IMG/VR virus record: IMGVR_UViG_3300021425_000133
Coordinates: 1 to 28,291 of that record
DNA: 28,291 bases
Origin: a virus
Strand: one strand, 5' to 3'
Shown: positions 9,267 to 15,071 of the stretch, piece after piece
Layout of the letters: every line of letters begins with the position of its first letter
Numbering within the stretch: the first letter of the stretch is position 1
Notes under the pieces: generated by a model
The model's input: the letters and a program-made list of their open reading frames with translations, nothing else
Told to the model about the DNA's origin: nothing
The model's database searches: none
Program-made: the position numbers and the translations under genes

Positions 9267-9772
9267 AAAAAAAAAACAGATGAATATATCACTGACATTG
9301 GGAAGTCCCCCATATCTTTACTTCTTTCTAAACACTCTTCATAGTCGTATTTGACGATGGTTCTATCTAAGGTTTCTACAGAGAATGTGTTACAAGGTCT
9401 ATACAGAATTGCACATATATGTTTTAGGTTCTTCTGTTCTTGTGAGAATAGAACCTCAAGGTCTGTCCATTCACCCCATGACATTTGTGATGGTTGTGTA
9501 AGTCCCAACATCTCACCTTTGTATTCGACAAGTTGTCTAAGGGGTTTCTGTTGTGTGGTATTGCTAAACCATGACTCCAATACCTTTGCAACAAAACCTA
9601 TTTGAGGTATCGTGGCTTGTTTTATTTCCTGTAGGGGTATGTTTGTCATCAACGATATAAACTCAGGGTCAGTAAGGTTCTGTTCTGACATATTGATTTC
9701 TTTAACCTTGTTCCATTGGTTTAGAGTTAGTTCACCCAACTCATATTCGTTTTCATCTAATACAATTTTCAT
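9155..9772 (-). CDS. Tail assembly chaperone, zero-frame product
   Basis: This 205-aa protein begins MKIVLDENEYELGELTLNQWNK, then has helices with 'LMTNIPLQEIKQATIPQIGFVAKVL' (residues ~60-90) and 'SWGEWTDLEVLFSQEQKNLKHICAILYRP'. That is the pattern I associate with tail-assembly chaperones of Bacteroidota phages. Residues 166-169 (VFFF) are encoded by GTTTTTTTTTTC, a strong slippery run. Without slippage 36 more residues follow, rich in lysine. With a -1 slip the protein acquires the 97-residue extension at 8973-9266. The two forms would coat and recruit the tape measure for tail-tube assembly. The start overlaps the methyltransferase stop as ATGA. In other phages the chaperone usually sits directly before the tape measure; here five genes intervene. 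Confidence 0.75.
   Translation of the reverse strand: MKIVLDENEYELGELTLNQWNKVKEINMSEQNLTDPEFISLMTNIPLQEIKQATIPQIGFVAKVLESWFSNTTQQKPLRQLVEYKGEMLGLTQPSQMSWGEWTDLEVLFSQEQKNLKHICAILYRPCNTFSVETLDRTIVKYDYEECLERSKDMGDFPMSVIYSSVFFFINYAKTLTNKQKDSMEVKKKKMRELLRQTKGHTKKN
9267..9277 (-). other. Probable -1 programmed ribosomal frameshift site (T10 slippery run)
   Basis: On the minus strand the mRNA reads G followed by ten U and then C (A10 at 9267-9276 on the plus strand). It includes the heptamer U UUU UUU in the zero frame. Slipping back one base converts VFFF-INYAK to VFFF-HKLRE and opens 97 further codons. No clear downstream stem-loop was found by eye. Confidence 0.8.
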
Positions 9773-10581
9773 ATTAATTTCATTTGTATATTGTTCATAA
9801 GTTTTAAACTTGCTTCATAGTAATCTTTGTTTAGTTCACTACCCAAATATTCTCTGTTTAGTTGTTTTGCAATTTTGGTTGTTGTCCCCGAACCATTGAA
9901 CGGGTCATATACCAAATCACCTTCATTAGTCCAACTCTTGATGTGTCTTATTGCAATTTCCTCTGGCATGATTGCTGGATGACTCTCTATTCTTCTTTGG
10001 TCTGTCTTTTTGAACTGATTAGATATATACCATACATTATCATCTATACCATACTCTTTTACTTGTATAGTTCTGTTTACCCTTTCAAACTCACCATTAT
10101 GGTTTCTTTCTCTTCTACTAAATCTTTTTGCTCCCCCTGTCTTATTCTTTTTGAGTATGGGGTTGAATGTATTTGGTTTACCTTTACTGAATATAAACAT
10201 ATTCTCCCATACATTCCTGTATCGGTATATTGACGGAAATGGTGTTCCTGTCTTATACCAAATAAGATGGTCGTGTAAAAATAGTCCACACTCTTCCATA
10301 AAGTATAATGCTTGTCTCATACTATTACCAGTCCTTGAACCTTTGATTGTTTGGTCTTGAACATTCCACATTATTACTCCCCCTTCTTTTAGTGTCCTTG
10401 TTAGTTCTTTTGCTATTTCTTCAAACTCAAATGAATAACCTGTGTCTTTTAACCTTTGATGATAATTCTTACCTCCACCATACTTTCTCATATTATCATA
10501 AGGGGGTGAAGTCAATACAAGGTCTATTGTATTGTCCTCCAACCTTCTCATCGTATCCAAACAATTTTCATTATAAATCAT
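9769..10581 (-). CDS. Site-specific DNA methyltransferase, beta-class amino-MTase
   Basis: This 270-aa enzyme should transfer a methyl group from S-adenosylmethionine to an exocyclic amino group of DNA. The catalytic motif IV TSPPY is at residues 24-28. The SAM-binding motif I DPFNGSGTT comes late, at residues 226-234, followed by YLGSEL at 245-250. This motif order (IV before I) defines the beta class; SPPY is most common in N4-cytosine enzymes but also occurs in N6-adenine ones, so the base is undecided. No restriction endonuclease lies next to it. It overlaps TerL upstream and the tail chaperone downstream, both as ATGA, so it is expressed with the late genes and may protect or mark progeny DNA at packaging (inference). 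Confidence 0.9.
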   Translation of the reverse strand: MIYNENCLDTMRRLEDNTIDLVLTSPPYDNMRKYGGGKNYHQRLKDTGYSFEFEEIAKELTRTLKEGGVIMWNVQDQTIKGSRTGNSMRQALYFMEECGLFLHDHLIWYKTGTPFPSIYRYRNVWENMFIFSKGKPNTFNPILKKNKTGGAKRFSRRERNHNGEFERVNRTIQVKEYGIDDNVWYISNQFKKTDQRRIESHPAIMPEEIAIRHIKSWTNEGDLVYDPFNGSGTTTKIAKQLNREYLGSELNKDYYEASLKLMNNIQMKLI

Positions 10582-11726
10582 AAGAAGTGGTATGTTGTTT
10601 TTGGTTTATTGAACATCTCCAAACAATATCTGATTGCGTCAATGGAGTGGTTGTTATCGTCTATGGGAACATCGAGTGTTTTACCATCTTTGTTCGTCTT
10701 CCATTTATAGGAATTGAACTCATCCACAATATTAGTCGATTCTTCGTGAATGTATACTTTGTGTCTTTTGATTAAGTCAATTCCATGTAAGATGGTATGT
10801 TTCTTTACAGGTTTTGCATTTACCCCCTTTCTCTTTAGGTCTTCTATCATTTCAGGACGAGCAGAATCACACCATAAATCGTCTGTAAGGTCTATGTTAA
10901 GGGTTTGTATCTTGTAGACCAAATCATCCGCTGTAAGACCCCTTAAATAAAGTAATTCCTTTATGTATAATTTGTCGTCAATGACACGACATTCGACAAG
11001 TGCTGTGGGGTCTTGATAACCGAAGTCTAATGCTCTAATAACTTTACCACCATCTAAGGGGAATTCATCGGTGATGTGGAATGTATTGAATACATTGGTT
11101 GTGGATACTCCCCTTTCTCCTAAACCGAATACCCTCCATAAGTTTTTGTCTTTGTCTTTAAGTGATTCAATCTCTTTGATGATTTCTTCTGTAAGGAAGG
11201 GATTGTCTTTGTATGTCGATTTATGGAATAGACAATTGTCTTCTGTTTCGATAAGGTCATAGATGTATGACTCAATATCACTTGGGTTGTAGTCCATTAC
11301 AATCTGACCTGTGGTTCTGATTGCCAGTTGGACATAATCATCTCTTGTAAGTTCGTTACCTTCGTTGATAAAGAGTATCTCGCGCTTTCGGCCTCTAAGT
11401 TTTTGTTCTTCGTCTGTGGAAAACCATTCTATAACCGAACCATTGGGGAACTCATAGTATCCATCTTGTTTCTTCCACCTTTGGGGGTCGTATTGATTTA
11501 GTTCCTCAAGTATTTCCTTAAGGTCTCTCAATACTGACCCCTTCAATGCTGGTAGTGTTTTCCTTACGATAGAGAGAGTTTTGTTTGGGTTCTGAAGTAG
11601 ATGTATAACCAACCATATTAAGATGTTCCATGTCTTCCCTGAACGAGCAGAACCTTGAAACAACAATAGTCTTTTGTCTCTATTGTTTTCAAGTATCTGA
11701 TATATCTCAGTCGTCTTTATCTCCAT
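10578..11726 (-). CDS. terL: Terminase large subunit
   Basis: This 382-aa packaging motor combines an ATPase and a nuclease. ATPase motifs are Walker A GSARSGKT (residues 25-32), Walker B ILFINE with the catalytic glutamate (117-122) and the coupling motif MDYNPS (144-149). The nuclease domain has ALDFGYQDPT (D234), CDSARPE (D287) and a C-terminal HSIDAIRY (D363), the three acidic positions of the RNase H-like fold. Spacing fits the Terminase_3 type. It is slightly short, but all motifs are intact. It overlaps the small-subunit gene by 20 bp at its start and the methyltransferase by ATGA at its end. Confidence 0.96.
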   Translation of the reverse strand: MEIKTTEIYQILENNRDKRLLLFQGSARSGKTWNILIWLVIHLLQNPNKTLSIVRKTLPALKGSVLRDLKEILEELNQYDPQRWKKQDGYYEFPNGSVIEWFSTDEEQKLRGRKREILFINEGNELTRDDYVQLAIRTTGQIVMDYNPSDIESYIYDLIETEDNCLFHKSTYKDNPFLTEEIIKEIESLKDKDKNLWRVFGLGERGVSTTNVFNTFHITDEFPLDGGKVIRALDFGYQDPTALVECRVIDDKLYIKELLYLRGLTADDLVYKIQTLNIDLTDDLWCDSARPEMIEDLKRKGVNAKPVKKHTILHGIDLIKRHKVYIHEESTNIVDEFNSYKWKTNKDGKTLDVPIDDNNHSIDAIRYCLEMFNKPKTTYHFL

Positions 11727-12138
11727 CAGGGGTGATTATCTTAACATCTATGGTATTGTCGTTTATCTTATCTCCTTGTGTTGTTACATCCATCTCTTTT
11801 CGGTCTGACCAATCGTCTTTGAATCTGTTTCTCATAACCAGTGACCATAGGTTGGAATTGATTGATTTGGAATCCCCTTTTATGAATGATTCTCTCATAA
11901 AACCAACCCAATAATTCTGAGCATATACCTCTGCCTTCTTGACGGCGTCAGAAAAATTCACATCTCTTTTGATTAGTTTATAGAATGTCTCTCTCGATAA
12001 GTTGAATTTCTCCATGATGTGGGTGTGTTGTTTTCCTTCTCTACCCATCTCATAGATTACCTCTTTCCAGTCTTCAGGCCATATACCTTTCTCTACTAAA
12101 TCTTCTACTATTATTTTTGGTCTTCCTCTTTTACCCAT
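11707..12138 (-). CDS. terS: Terminase small subunit
   Basis: This 143-aa protein has a basic N-terminus (MGKRGRPK) and a helix-turn-helix-like region around residues 30-58 (GREGKQHTHIMEKFNLSRETFYKLIKRD), in which a short helix and recognition helix 'SRETFYKLIK' are apparent. An acidic C-terminal tail ends TPDGDKDD. Size, DNA-binding N-terminus and position directly before terL with a 20-bp overlap identify it as the DNA-recognition subunit of the packaging terminase. It overlaps the holin-like gene upstream by 28 bp. Sequence families of small terminases are diverse, so the call depends strongly on context. Confidence 0.85.
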   Translation of the reverse strand: MGKRGRPKIIVEDLVEKGIWPEDWKEVIYEMGREGKQHTHIMEKFNLSRETFYKLIKRDVNFSDAVKKAEVYAQNYWVGFMRESFIKGDSKSINSNLWSLVMRNRFKDDWSDRKEMDVTTQGDKINDNTIDVKIITPDGDKDD

Positions 12139-12335
12139 CTCTCTTTATCTTTGAAGAAACCGAGAATAGTCATTACAATACCAACCAATGTGGTTATTGC
12201 TGCAAATAGTCCGTCCAAGTTCCCTTGTAGGTATTCTACTACCGGTATAAGTTTATCTATGCCGAACATAGTTAAGAAAACACCTATTGCTGTTAAGAGG
12301 TGTCTGACCAATGATTTAATTTGTTCTGTACTCAT
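12111..12335 (-). CDS. Holin-like protein with two membrane segments
   Basis: This 74-aa protein has two predicted transmembrane helices, about residues 13-32 (LLTAIGVFLTMFGIDKLIPV) and 43-61 (LFAAITTLVGIVMTILGFF), joined by a short turn. It ends in a charged tail (KDKERWVKEEDQK). Size and topology are those of small phage holins, which form membrane lesions that release endolysin and end the cycle. It lies just upstream of the small terminase gene and overlaps it by 28 bp. No endolysin gene was recognised next to it or elsewhere in the genome, so the role as holin is inferred from topology and context. Confidence 0.7.
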   Translation of the reverse strand: MSTEQIKSLVRHLLTAIGVFLTMFGIDKLIPVVEYLQGNLDGLFAAITTLVGIVMTILGFFKDKERWVKEEDQK

Positions 12336-12336
12336 G

Positions 12337-12510
12337 TTATTTTTTATTTAACCAATTTATTATTTCCTCCTCTGTTCCGTAGGTCTGATGTTGTTTGTGA
12401 TATAGACCTTCGATTTGTCCTTTTTCCACATCGTTGAGTGATTCCCATTTTCTGTTATGTAGAATTACTCGGGCTCTTTTTACCATATTGTTTTTGCAAT
12501 TGCATCCCAT
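12337..12510 (-). CDS. Small phage protein with N-terminal MGCNCK
   Basis: This 57-aa protein starts at ATG 12510 with MGCNCKNNMVKRARV and ends ...EEEIINWLNKK. A longer in-frame reading to 12573 exists but would overlap the preceding small gene and lacks a good start. The CxC at the N-terminus followed by a basic segment is a style I have seen in small proteins of Bacteroidota phages, but I know no function. The stop is one base from the holin-like gene's start, so it belongs to the late operon. Confidence 0.65.
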   Translation of the reverse strand: MGCNCKNNMVKRARVILHNRKWESLNDVEKGQIEGLYHKQHQTYGTEEEIINWLNKK

Positions 12511-12511
12511 G

Positions 12512-12649
12512 TTACTTCTTTGCTTGTGATATACACACCGCATATCTTTGACGATTATCAGGGAACTCTGCAATCATTTTATTATCTGACATACATCTTT
12601 GGATGAATTGAGTTCTTTGTTCTGTTGGTTTTCTTTCAATCAAGGGCAT
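12512..12649 (-). CDS. 45-aa protein with RCM-EFPD-QRYAVC motif
   Basis: ATG at 12649 opens a 45-codon frame ending at 12512, one base before the next start. The sequence contains FIQRCMSDNKMIAEFPD and QRYAVCISQ. This 'RCM....M..EFPD..QR.AVC' pattern is, as I recall, a recurrent short motif in aquatic phage head proteins, often as part of an XkdF-type protein, so conservation argues that this small frame is real. The gene overlaps the upstream gene's end by 14 bp. The two cysteines and the compact pattern suggest a small folded domain, function unknown. Confidence 0.7.
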   Translation of the reverse strand: MPLIERKPTEQRTQFIQRCMSDNKMIAEFPDNRQRYAVCISQAKK

Positions 12650-12890
12650 CTTTCATGTGTGTTAACAATATGTTTATGATTTCTGAGAATTCGTAGTTCT
12701 CTTCATCTATCGACTTTTCTAATTCTTTATGGAGTGTGTGCATAACTGATAACTTTGCATTCTCTTCACCTGTTGTCTCTTTTAATAAATCATATGCACT
12801 TATGAGTTGTTTAACTACAACATCCATTATCTCATCTCTCCTTTCGTTTGTGAGGTTGAAATATTCTTTGAGTAATGCGTCTGGTATCAT
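12636..12890 (-). CDS. Hypothetical helical protein, 84 aa (first gene of the late run)
   Basis: I do not recognise this gene. ATG at 12890 gives an 84-aa, mostly alpha-helical, acidic protein starting MIPDALLKEYFNLTNERRDEIMDVVVK and ending LLTHMKDALD. A longer frame to 12968 starts inside a GC-rich stem-loop and is an unlikely start. It is the first gene downstream of the structured intergenic region, so it may lead the long leftward operon. Its end overlaps the 45-aa gene by 14 bp. The helical charged composition would suit a small regulatory or structural accessory protein, but nothing in it decides. Confidence 0.65.
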   Translation of the reverse strand: MIPDALLKEYFNLTNERRDEIMDVVVKQLISAYDLLKETTGEENAKLSVMHTLHKELEKSIDEENYEFSEIINILLTHMKDALD

Positions 12891-12918
12891 AACTATAAAT
12901 AATTTGTATTTGAGTGAA

Positions 12919-12998
12919 TAGGAATTGGGGGGTAGAATACAAACTAAAAATAGAACTGGATTACACAATAGAACAAATGACTTCCTACCCCCCTCCTA
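12919..12998. other. Long stem-loop in the late-operon leader region
   Basis: A nine-base arm GGGGGGTAG (12927-12935) pairs perfectly with CTACCCCCC (12985-12993). After a three-base bulge, five further pairs form between TAGGA (12919-12923) and TCCTA (12994-12998). The loop is 49 nt. The G6/C6 tracts stand out against AT-rich surroundings. Possible roles are RNA structure at the operon start, a terminator boundary or a replication or packaging element. Confidence 0.65.
12940..12968 (-). promoter_or_regulatory. Candidate Bacteroidota-type promoter for the late leftward operon
   Basis: On the minus strand a TTG (12968-12966) is followed after 18 bp by TTAGTTTG (12947-12940), one mismatch from the TAnnTTTG -7 box. 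It lies in the loop of the long stem-loop and about 50 bp upstream of the first late gene. Spacing and box are imperfect, so this is only a candidate. Confidence 0.35.
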
Positions 12999-13006
12999 AT
13001 AAACTT

Positions 13007-13032
13007 CACATCTTGTTGGCAGACTTGATGTG
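13007..13032. other. Short hairpin next to the long stem-loop
   Basis: CACATC (13007-13012) is the reverse complement of GATGTG (13027-13032), with a 14-nt loop. It is part of a 238-bp gene-free stretch (12891-13128) that holds three inverted repeats. Confidence 0.35.
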
Positions 13033-13083
13033 GTTGTTAAAATAATAAAATAACTATAAACTAAAACAGATTTGTCATTTGTG

Positions 13084-13099
13084 AGTCAGCGTTCTGACT
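13084..13099. terminator. Hairpin downstream of the 227-aa gene, possible terminator or operator
   Basis: AGTCAG (13084-13089) and CTGACT (13094-13099) form a perfect six-base stem with a CGTT loop, 30 bp beyond the leftward gene's stop at 13129. There is no following T-run on the minus strand, so a protein-binding palindrome is as likely as a terminator. Confidence 0.4.
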
Positions 13100-13128
13100 T
13101 ATATATAAATATAAATTACTTTGGTGAT

Positions 13129-13812
13129 TTAGTCAATTATATGGAATACATCGATTGTGTTTGACATTCTTTTTATTTTCTTTGACACCACCGGTCTTGT
13201 GAATTTGAATTCTGTTTCTTCAGTTTTAGAATTGTTGTATGGATTTTCTTCTCTGACATACTCTATTGATGGGTATGTCTTTTTTGCTTTGAACATCCAA
13301 GTTCTAATATCACTTATGATTCTGTAGTGTCTTTGACAAGTCAATTCGTCAAATGACAGGTCATTGTCGTCAAGTATTCTTTCAAAGTCCTCTGTGCTCG
13401 TTTTAAGGTACCTATAAGGTAATAAAATGTTGTGAGAGTATATACATCCATCTGAACCTATTTTGTAACCTACACCGTTCTTATTTTCCCTTCCTTCTTT
13501 GAGTGTTACATTCAGGTGTGTTTCTTTTATTCCAATCGTATCTACAATTTTTTTAACACATAGTTTAATCCAAGTCATTACATCTGATGCATCATCTCCA
13601 TTTGATAAATCAGGTTTTCTCTTGAATATCATTGCGTCATCAGGCGCATTCTCCAAATAGTATTCTGCCGCTAAATGATATTTTGCAATATCAGATGTTG
13701 GTTTAGTCTCAATATCTTTCAAACAATTTATGATTGATATACAAGTCATCTCAATTCCCTTATCCGTTGAGAAGATGTAAGGGTTTCCGTATTCGTCTAT
13801 TTTCTTTTTCAT
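13129..13812 (-). CDS. Hypothetical protein in the replication-type block, 227 aa
   Basis: I do not recognise a family. ATG at 13812 follows an AAAGAAAAAAG purine stretch and lies 11 bp after the upstream stop; a TTG start at 13836 would overlap the upstream gene and is less attractive. The protein begins MKKKIDEYGNPYIFSTDKG, has a helical middle (DVMTWIKLCVKKIVDTIGIKE), a segment 'YSHNILLPYRYLKTSTEDFERIL', then 'CQRHYRIISDIRTWMFKAKKTYPSIEY', and a basic C-terminus (VVSKKIKRM). It is encoded with the RHH protein and the KD-repeat replication-type protein, so a role in phage DNA replication or its control is plausible by context only. Confidence 0.6.
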   Translation of the reverse strand: MKKKIDEYGNPYIFSTDKGIEMTCISIINCLKDIETKPTSDIAKYHLAAEYYLENAPDDAMIFKRKPDLSNGDDASDVMTWIKLCVKKIVDTIGIKETHLNVTLKEGRENKNGVGYKIGSDGCIYSHNILLPYRYLKTSTEDFERILDDNDLSFDELTCQRHYRIISDIRTWMFKAKKTYPSIEYVREENPYNNSKTEETEFKFTRPVVSKKIKRMSNTIDVFHIID

Positions 13813-13823
13813 CTTTTTTCTTT

Positions 13824-14486
13824 TTACACTACCCAAATTTTTTGACTATCTGGTAATTGGTCATTTGGTATTTTATGATTTTTTTTCTGTATTGTCAAAT
13901 CCCATTCCCACTTTCTATCTTTGAGATAGTACATCAGATTGGTTGATTCGTTTCCTCTACTCTTATCCCATAAGATATATTTTTCTGCTTTCTCCAAAGC
14001 ATATTTCTTTTGGAACTCATCCAACACTATCCATTCTTTCACTATCTTGTTTTTTGCAAAGTCAGGTGATTTAAAAATCTCAAATAGTCGTGACAAGACA
14101 TTGTCTTTATCTGTATCTTTATCTATATCCTTATCTATATCCTTATCCTTATCCTTATAAAGGTTTTGATTAGGTTTAACCTGAGTTTTATCTTGGGTTT
14201 CAGTTAGGTTATTGTTAGGTTTCTGTTGGGTTTTTTTACCTCTTGGTCGACCACCTTTTTTACCATTCTCAACTGACGCCTTATATCTCTTTGTACTTGA
14301 ATCCAATGTTGGTTTAATTAAAATCCAAATTGATTTTTCGATACCGCTTAAATCAGGTTCAACATCAGAGAAGACATAATTACAGATTGCATCTATAACT
14401 TTACATCTACTTAACTCATCGGGTAGATTACTAATAGCATCCCAATAACTTTTATGGAATATAAATCCTGTAATGTCATCACTCAT
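13824..14486 (-). CDS. Replication-type protein (DUF6291-like N-terminus) with KD-repeat region
   Basis: This 220-aa protein starts MSDDITGFIFHKSYWDAISNLPDE. Its N-terminal ~90 residues follow a pattern known from phage and mobile-element proteins of the DUF6291 type: a domain 'F...Y..AI..LPD...C.VI.AI.NY.F....P.L.G', a helical 'IKPTLDSSTKRY' and the loop ENGKKGGRPRGKK. A hydrophilic linker (residues ~95-140) contains repeated Lys-Asp pairs (KDKDKDIDKD...), which in related proteins links the N-terminal domain to a helical C-terminal domain; here that is residues ~140-205. Such proteins are often found where a replication initiator is expected. Its start overlaps the RHH gene's stop as ATGA, so both are co-translated from the leftward early promoter. 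Confidence 0.65.
   Translation of the reverse strand: MSDDITGFIFHKSYWDAISNLPDELSRCKVIDAICNYVFSDVEPDLSGIEKSIWILIKPTLDSSTKRYKASVENGKKGGRPRGKKTQQKPNNNLTETQDKTQVKPNQNLYKDKDKDIDKDIDKDTDKDNVLSRLFEIFKSPDFAKNKIVKEWIVLDEFQKKYALEKAEKYILWDKSRGNESTNLMYYLKDRKWEWDLTIQKKNHKIPNDQLPDSQKIWVV
14104..14159. repeat. Hexanucleotide tandem repeat inside the replication-type gene
   Basis: About nine imperfect hexamers (AAGGAT or ATAGAT on the minus strand) encode the Lys-Asp / Ile-Asp run. The array is short, AT-rich and lies within a probable replication gene, an arrangement seen at some phage replication origins, but the repeats may simply encode a flexible linker. Confidence 0.6.
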
Positions 14487-14623
14487 TTGTCTACCTTTTC
14501 TAAATATTCATTTATGATTTTATCCATAGTGAATCCCAATTTATAACCTTTGCGATTACAAAATTCTTTTAGTCTTTCTTTTGTTTCAATTCGAACATGA
14601 ACTGGTTTTGTTTCTATCTTCAT
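14483..14623 (-). CDS. Small ribbon-helix-helix DNA-binding protein
   Basis: ATG at 14623 opens a 46-codon frame: MKIETKPVHVRIETKERLKE, then a loop (FCNRKGYKLGFT), then MDKIINEYLEKVDK. The pattern is a beta strand (KPVHVRIE), helix A (TKERLKEFCNRKG), a turn (YKLGFT) and helix B (MDKIINEYLEK), the Arc/MetJ/CopG fold. Such proteins act as dimers that insert the strand into the major groove, often as autorepressors. It is the first gene downstream of the leftward divergent promoter, 28 bp from the -7 box, and overlaps the following gene as ATGA. A plausible operator lies across the intergenic region. It probably regulates the early switch; the target site is inferred. Confidence 0.8.
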   Translation of the reverse strand: MKIETKPVHVRIETKERLKEFCNRKGYKLGFTMDKIINEYLEKVDK

Positions 14624-14650
14624 AGTTTTTGATTTAAATGTTTATAACAA

Positions 14651-14681
14651 TAAATATATGATGAATTGTTTTTTTTGTCAA
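14651..14681 (-). promoter_or_regulatory. Leftward early promoter
   Basis: On the minus strand TTGACA (14681-14676) is followed after 17 bp by TATATTTA (14658-14651). It therefore fits both a sigma70-like -35/-10 pair and the Bacteroidota TTG-N20-TAnnTTTG pattern with one mismatch. It lies 28 bp upstream of the ribbon-helix-helix gene. Confidence 0.75.
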
Positions 14682-14682
14682 C

Positions 14683-14713
14683 TTTACAAAAAAAACTTTA
14701 TTTCCTATATTTA
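14683..14713 (+). promoter_or_regulatory. Rightward early promoter
   Basis: TTTACA (14683-14688) is followed after 17 bp by TATATTTA (14706-14713), the same arrangement as the leftward promoter. The two upstream boxes are back to back, separated by a single base (14682). It precedes the HTH gene by 46 bp. Confidence 0.7.
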
Positions 14714-14717
14714 TAAT

Positions 14718-14733
14718 TGTAGTGGCTGCTACA
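14718..14733. promoter_or_regulatory. Putative operator palindrome at the rightward promoter start site
   Basis: TGTAGTGGCTGCTACA has perfect five-base inverted arms (TGTAG / CTACA) with a 6-nt centre. It starts four bases after the -7 box, so it would cover the transcription start. It may be bound by the RHH or HTH protein encoded on either side; the binder is inferred. Confidence 0.55.
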
Positions 14734-14759
14734 TAAATGAAATATAAAAAAAATACACA

Positions 14760-15071
14760 ATGACCCAAAAAACAAAAATAGGTGCATCAAAACTAAACTA
14801 TAACACCGCAGAAAGAATTAAAACACTCTGTGAAACAACAGATTTAACAGATGGTGAGATTGGTAGAGTCTTCGACATATCAAGACCACATATAAACCAC
14901 ATAAGACATTCAAGGAGATGGTTTGATGTGGAATCTATATCTACACATATAAAGAAAGAGAAAGTCTCTAAAAACCCCCTTAAAATGATTCATGACCTTA
15001 TGGTAAATTATGGGTTAGATAAATTGGAGTATGGAGATATGGAAGTATTTATGTATAAAGAGAATGAGTAA
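14760..15071 (+). CDS. Helix-turn-helix DNA-binding protein, first rightward early gene
   Basis: This 103-aa protein carries a resolvase/Xre-like helix-turn-helix at residues ~15-47 (YNTAERIKTLCETTDLTDGE then IGRVFDISRPHINHIRHSRRW). 'LTDGEIGRVFDISRPHINHI' fits helix 2-turn-recognition helix. The rest is basic and ends in an acidic tail. The gene is the first one behind the rightward promoter and its operator, opposite the RHH gene. That makes it a candidate regulator of the divergent pair. ATG at 14760 follows an A-rich leader with no obvious Shine-Dalgarno sequence. The stop overlaps the next gene's start by 8 bp. Confidence 0.8.
   Translation: MTQKTKIGASKLNYNTAERIKTLCETTDLTDGEIGRVFDISRPHINHIRHSRRWFDVESISTHIKKEKVSKNPLKMIHDLMVNYGLDKLEYGDMEVFMYKENE

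Noticed and set aside
9862-10233. 123-codon rightward frame opposite the methyltransferase
   Set aside because: Antisense to conserved catalytic motifs; Cys/Phe/Tyr-rich composition is typical of a shadow.
10347-10583. Rightward frame opposite the methyltransferase start
   Set aside because: Leu-rich antisense shadow without start signals; the methyltransferase motifs on the other strand are unambiguous.
12891-12968. N-terminal extension of the 84-aa protein (110 aa)
   Set aside because: It runs through the GC-rich stem-loop and has a hydrophobic composition unlike the rest; ATG 12890 is cleaner.
13813-13836. TTG start for the 235-aa version of the unknown protein
   Set aside because: ATG at 13812 has a better purine-rich leader and avoids the overlap with the upstream gene.
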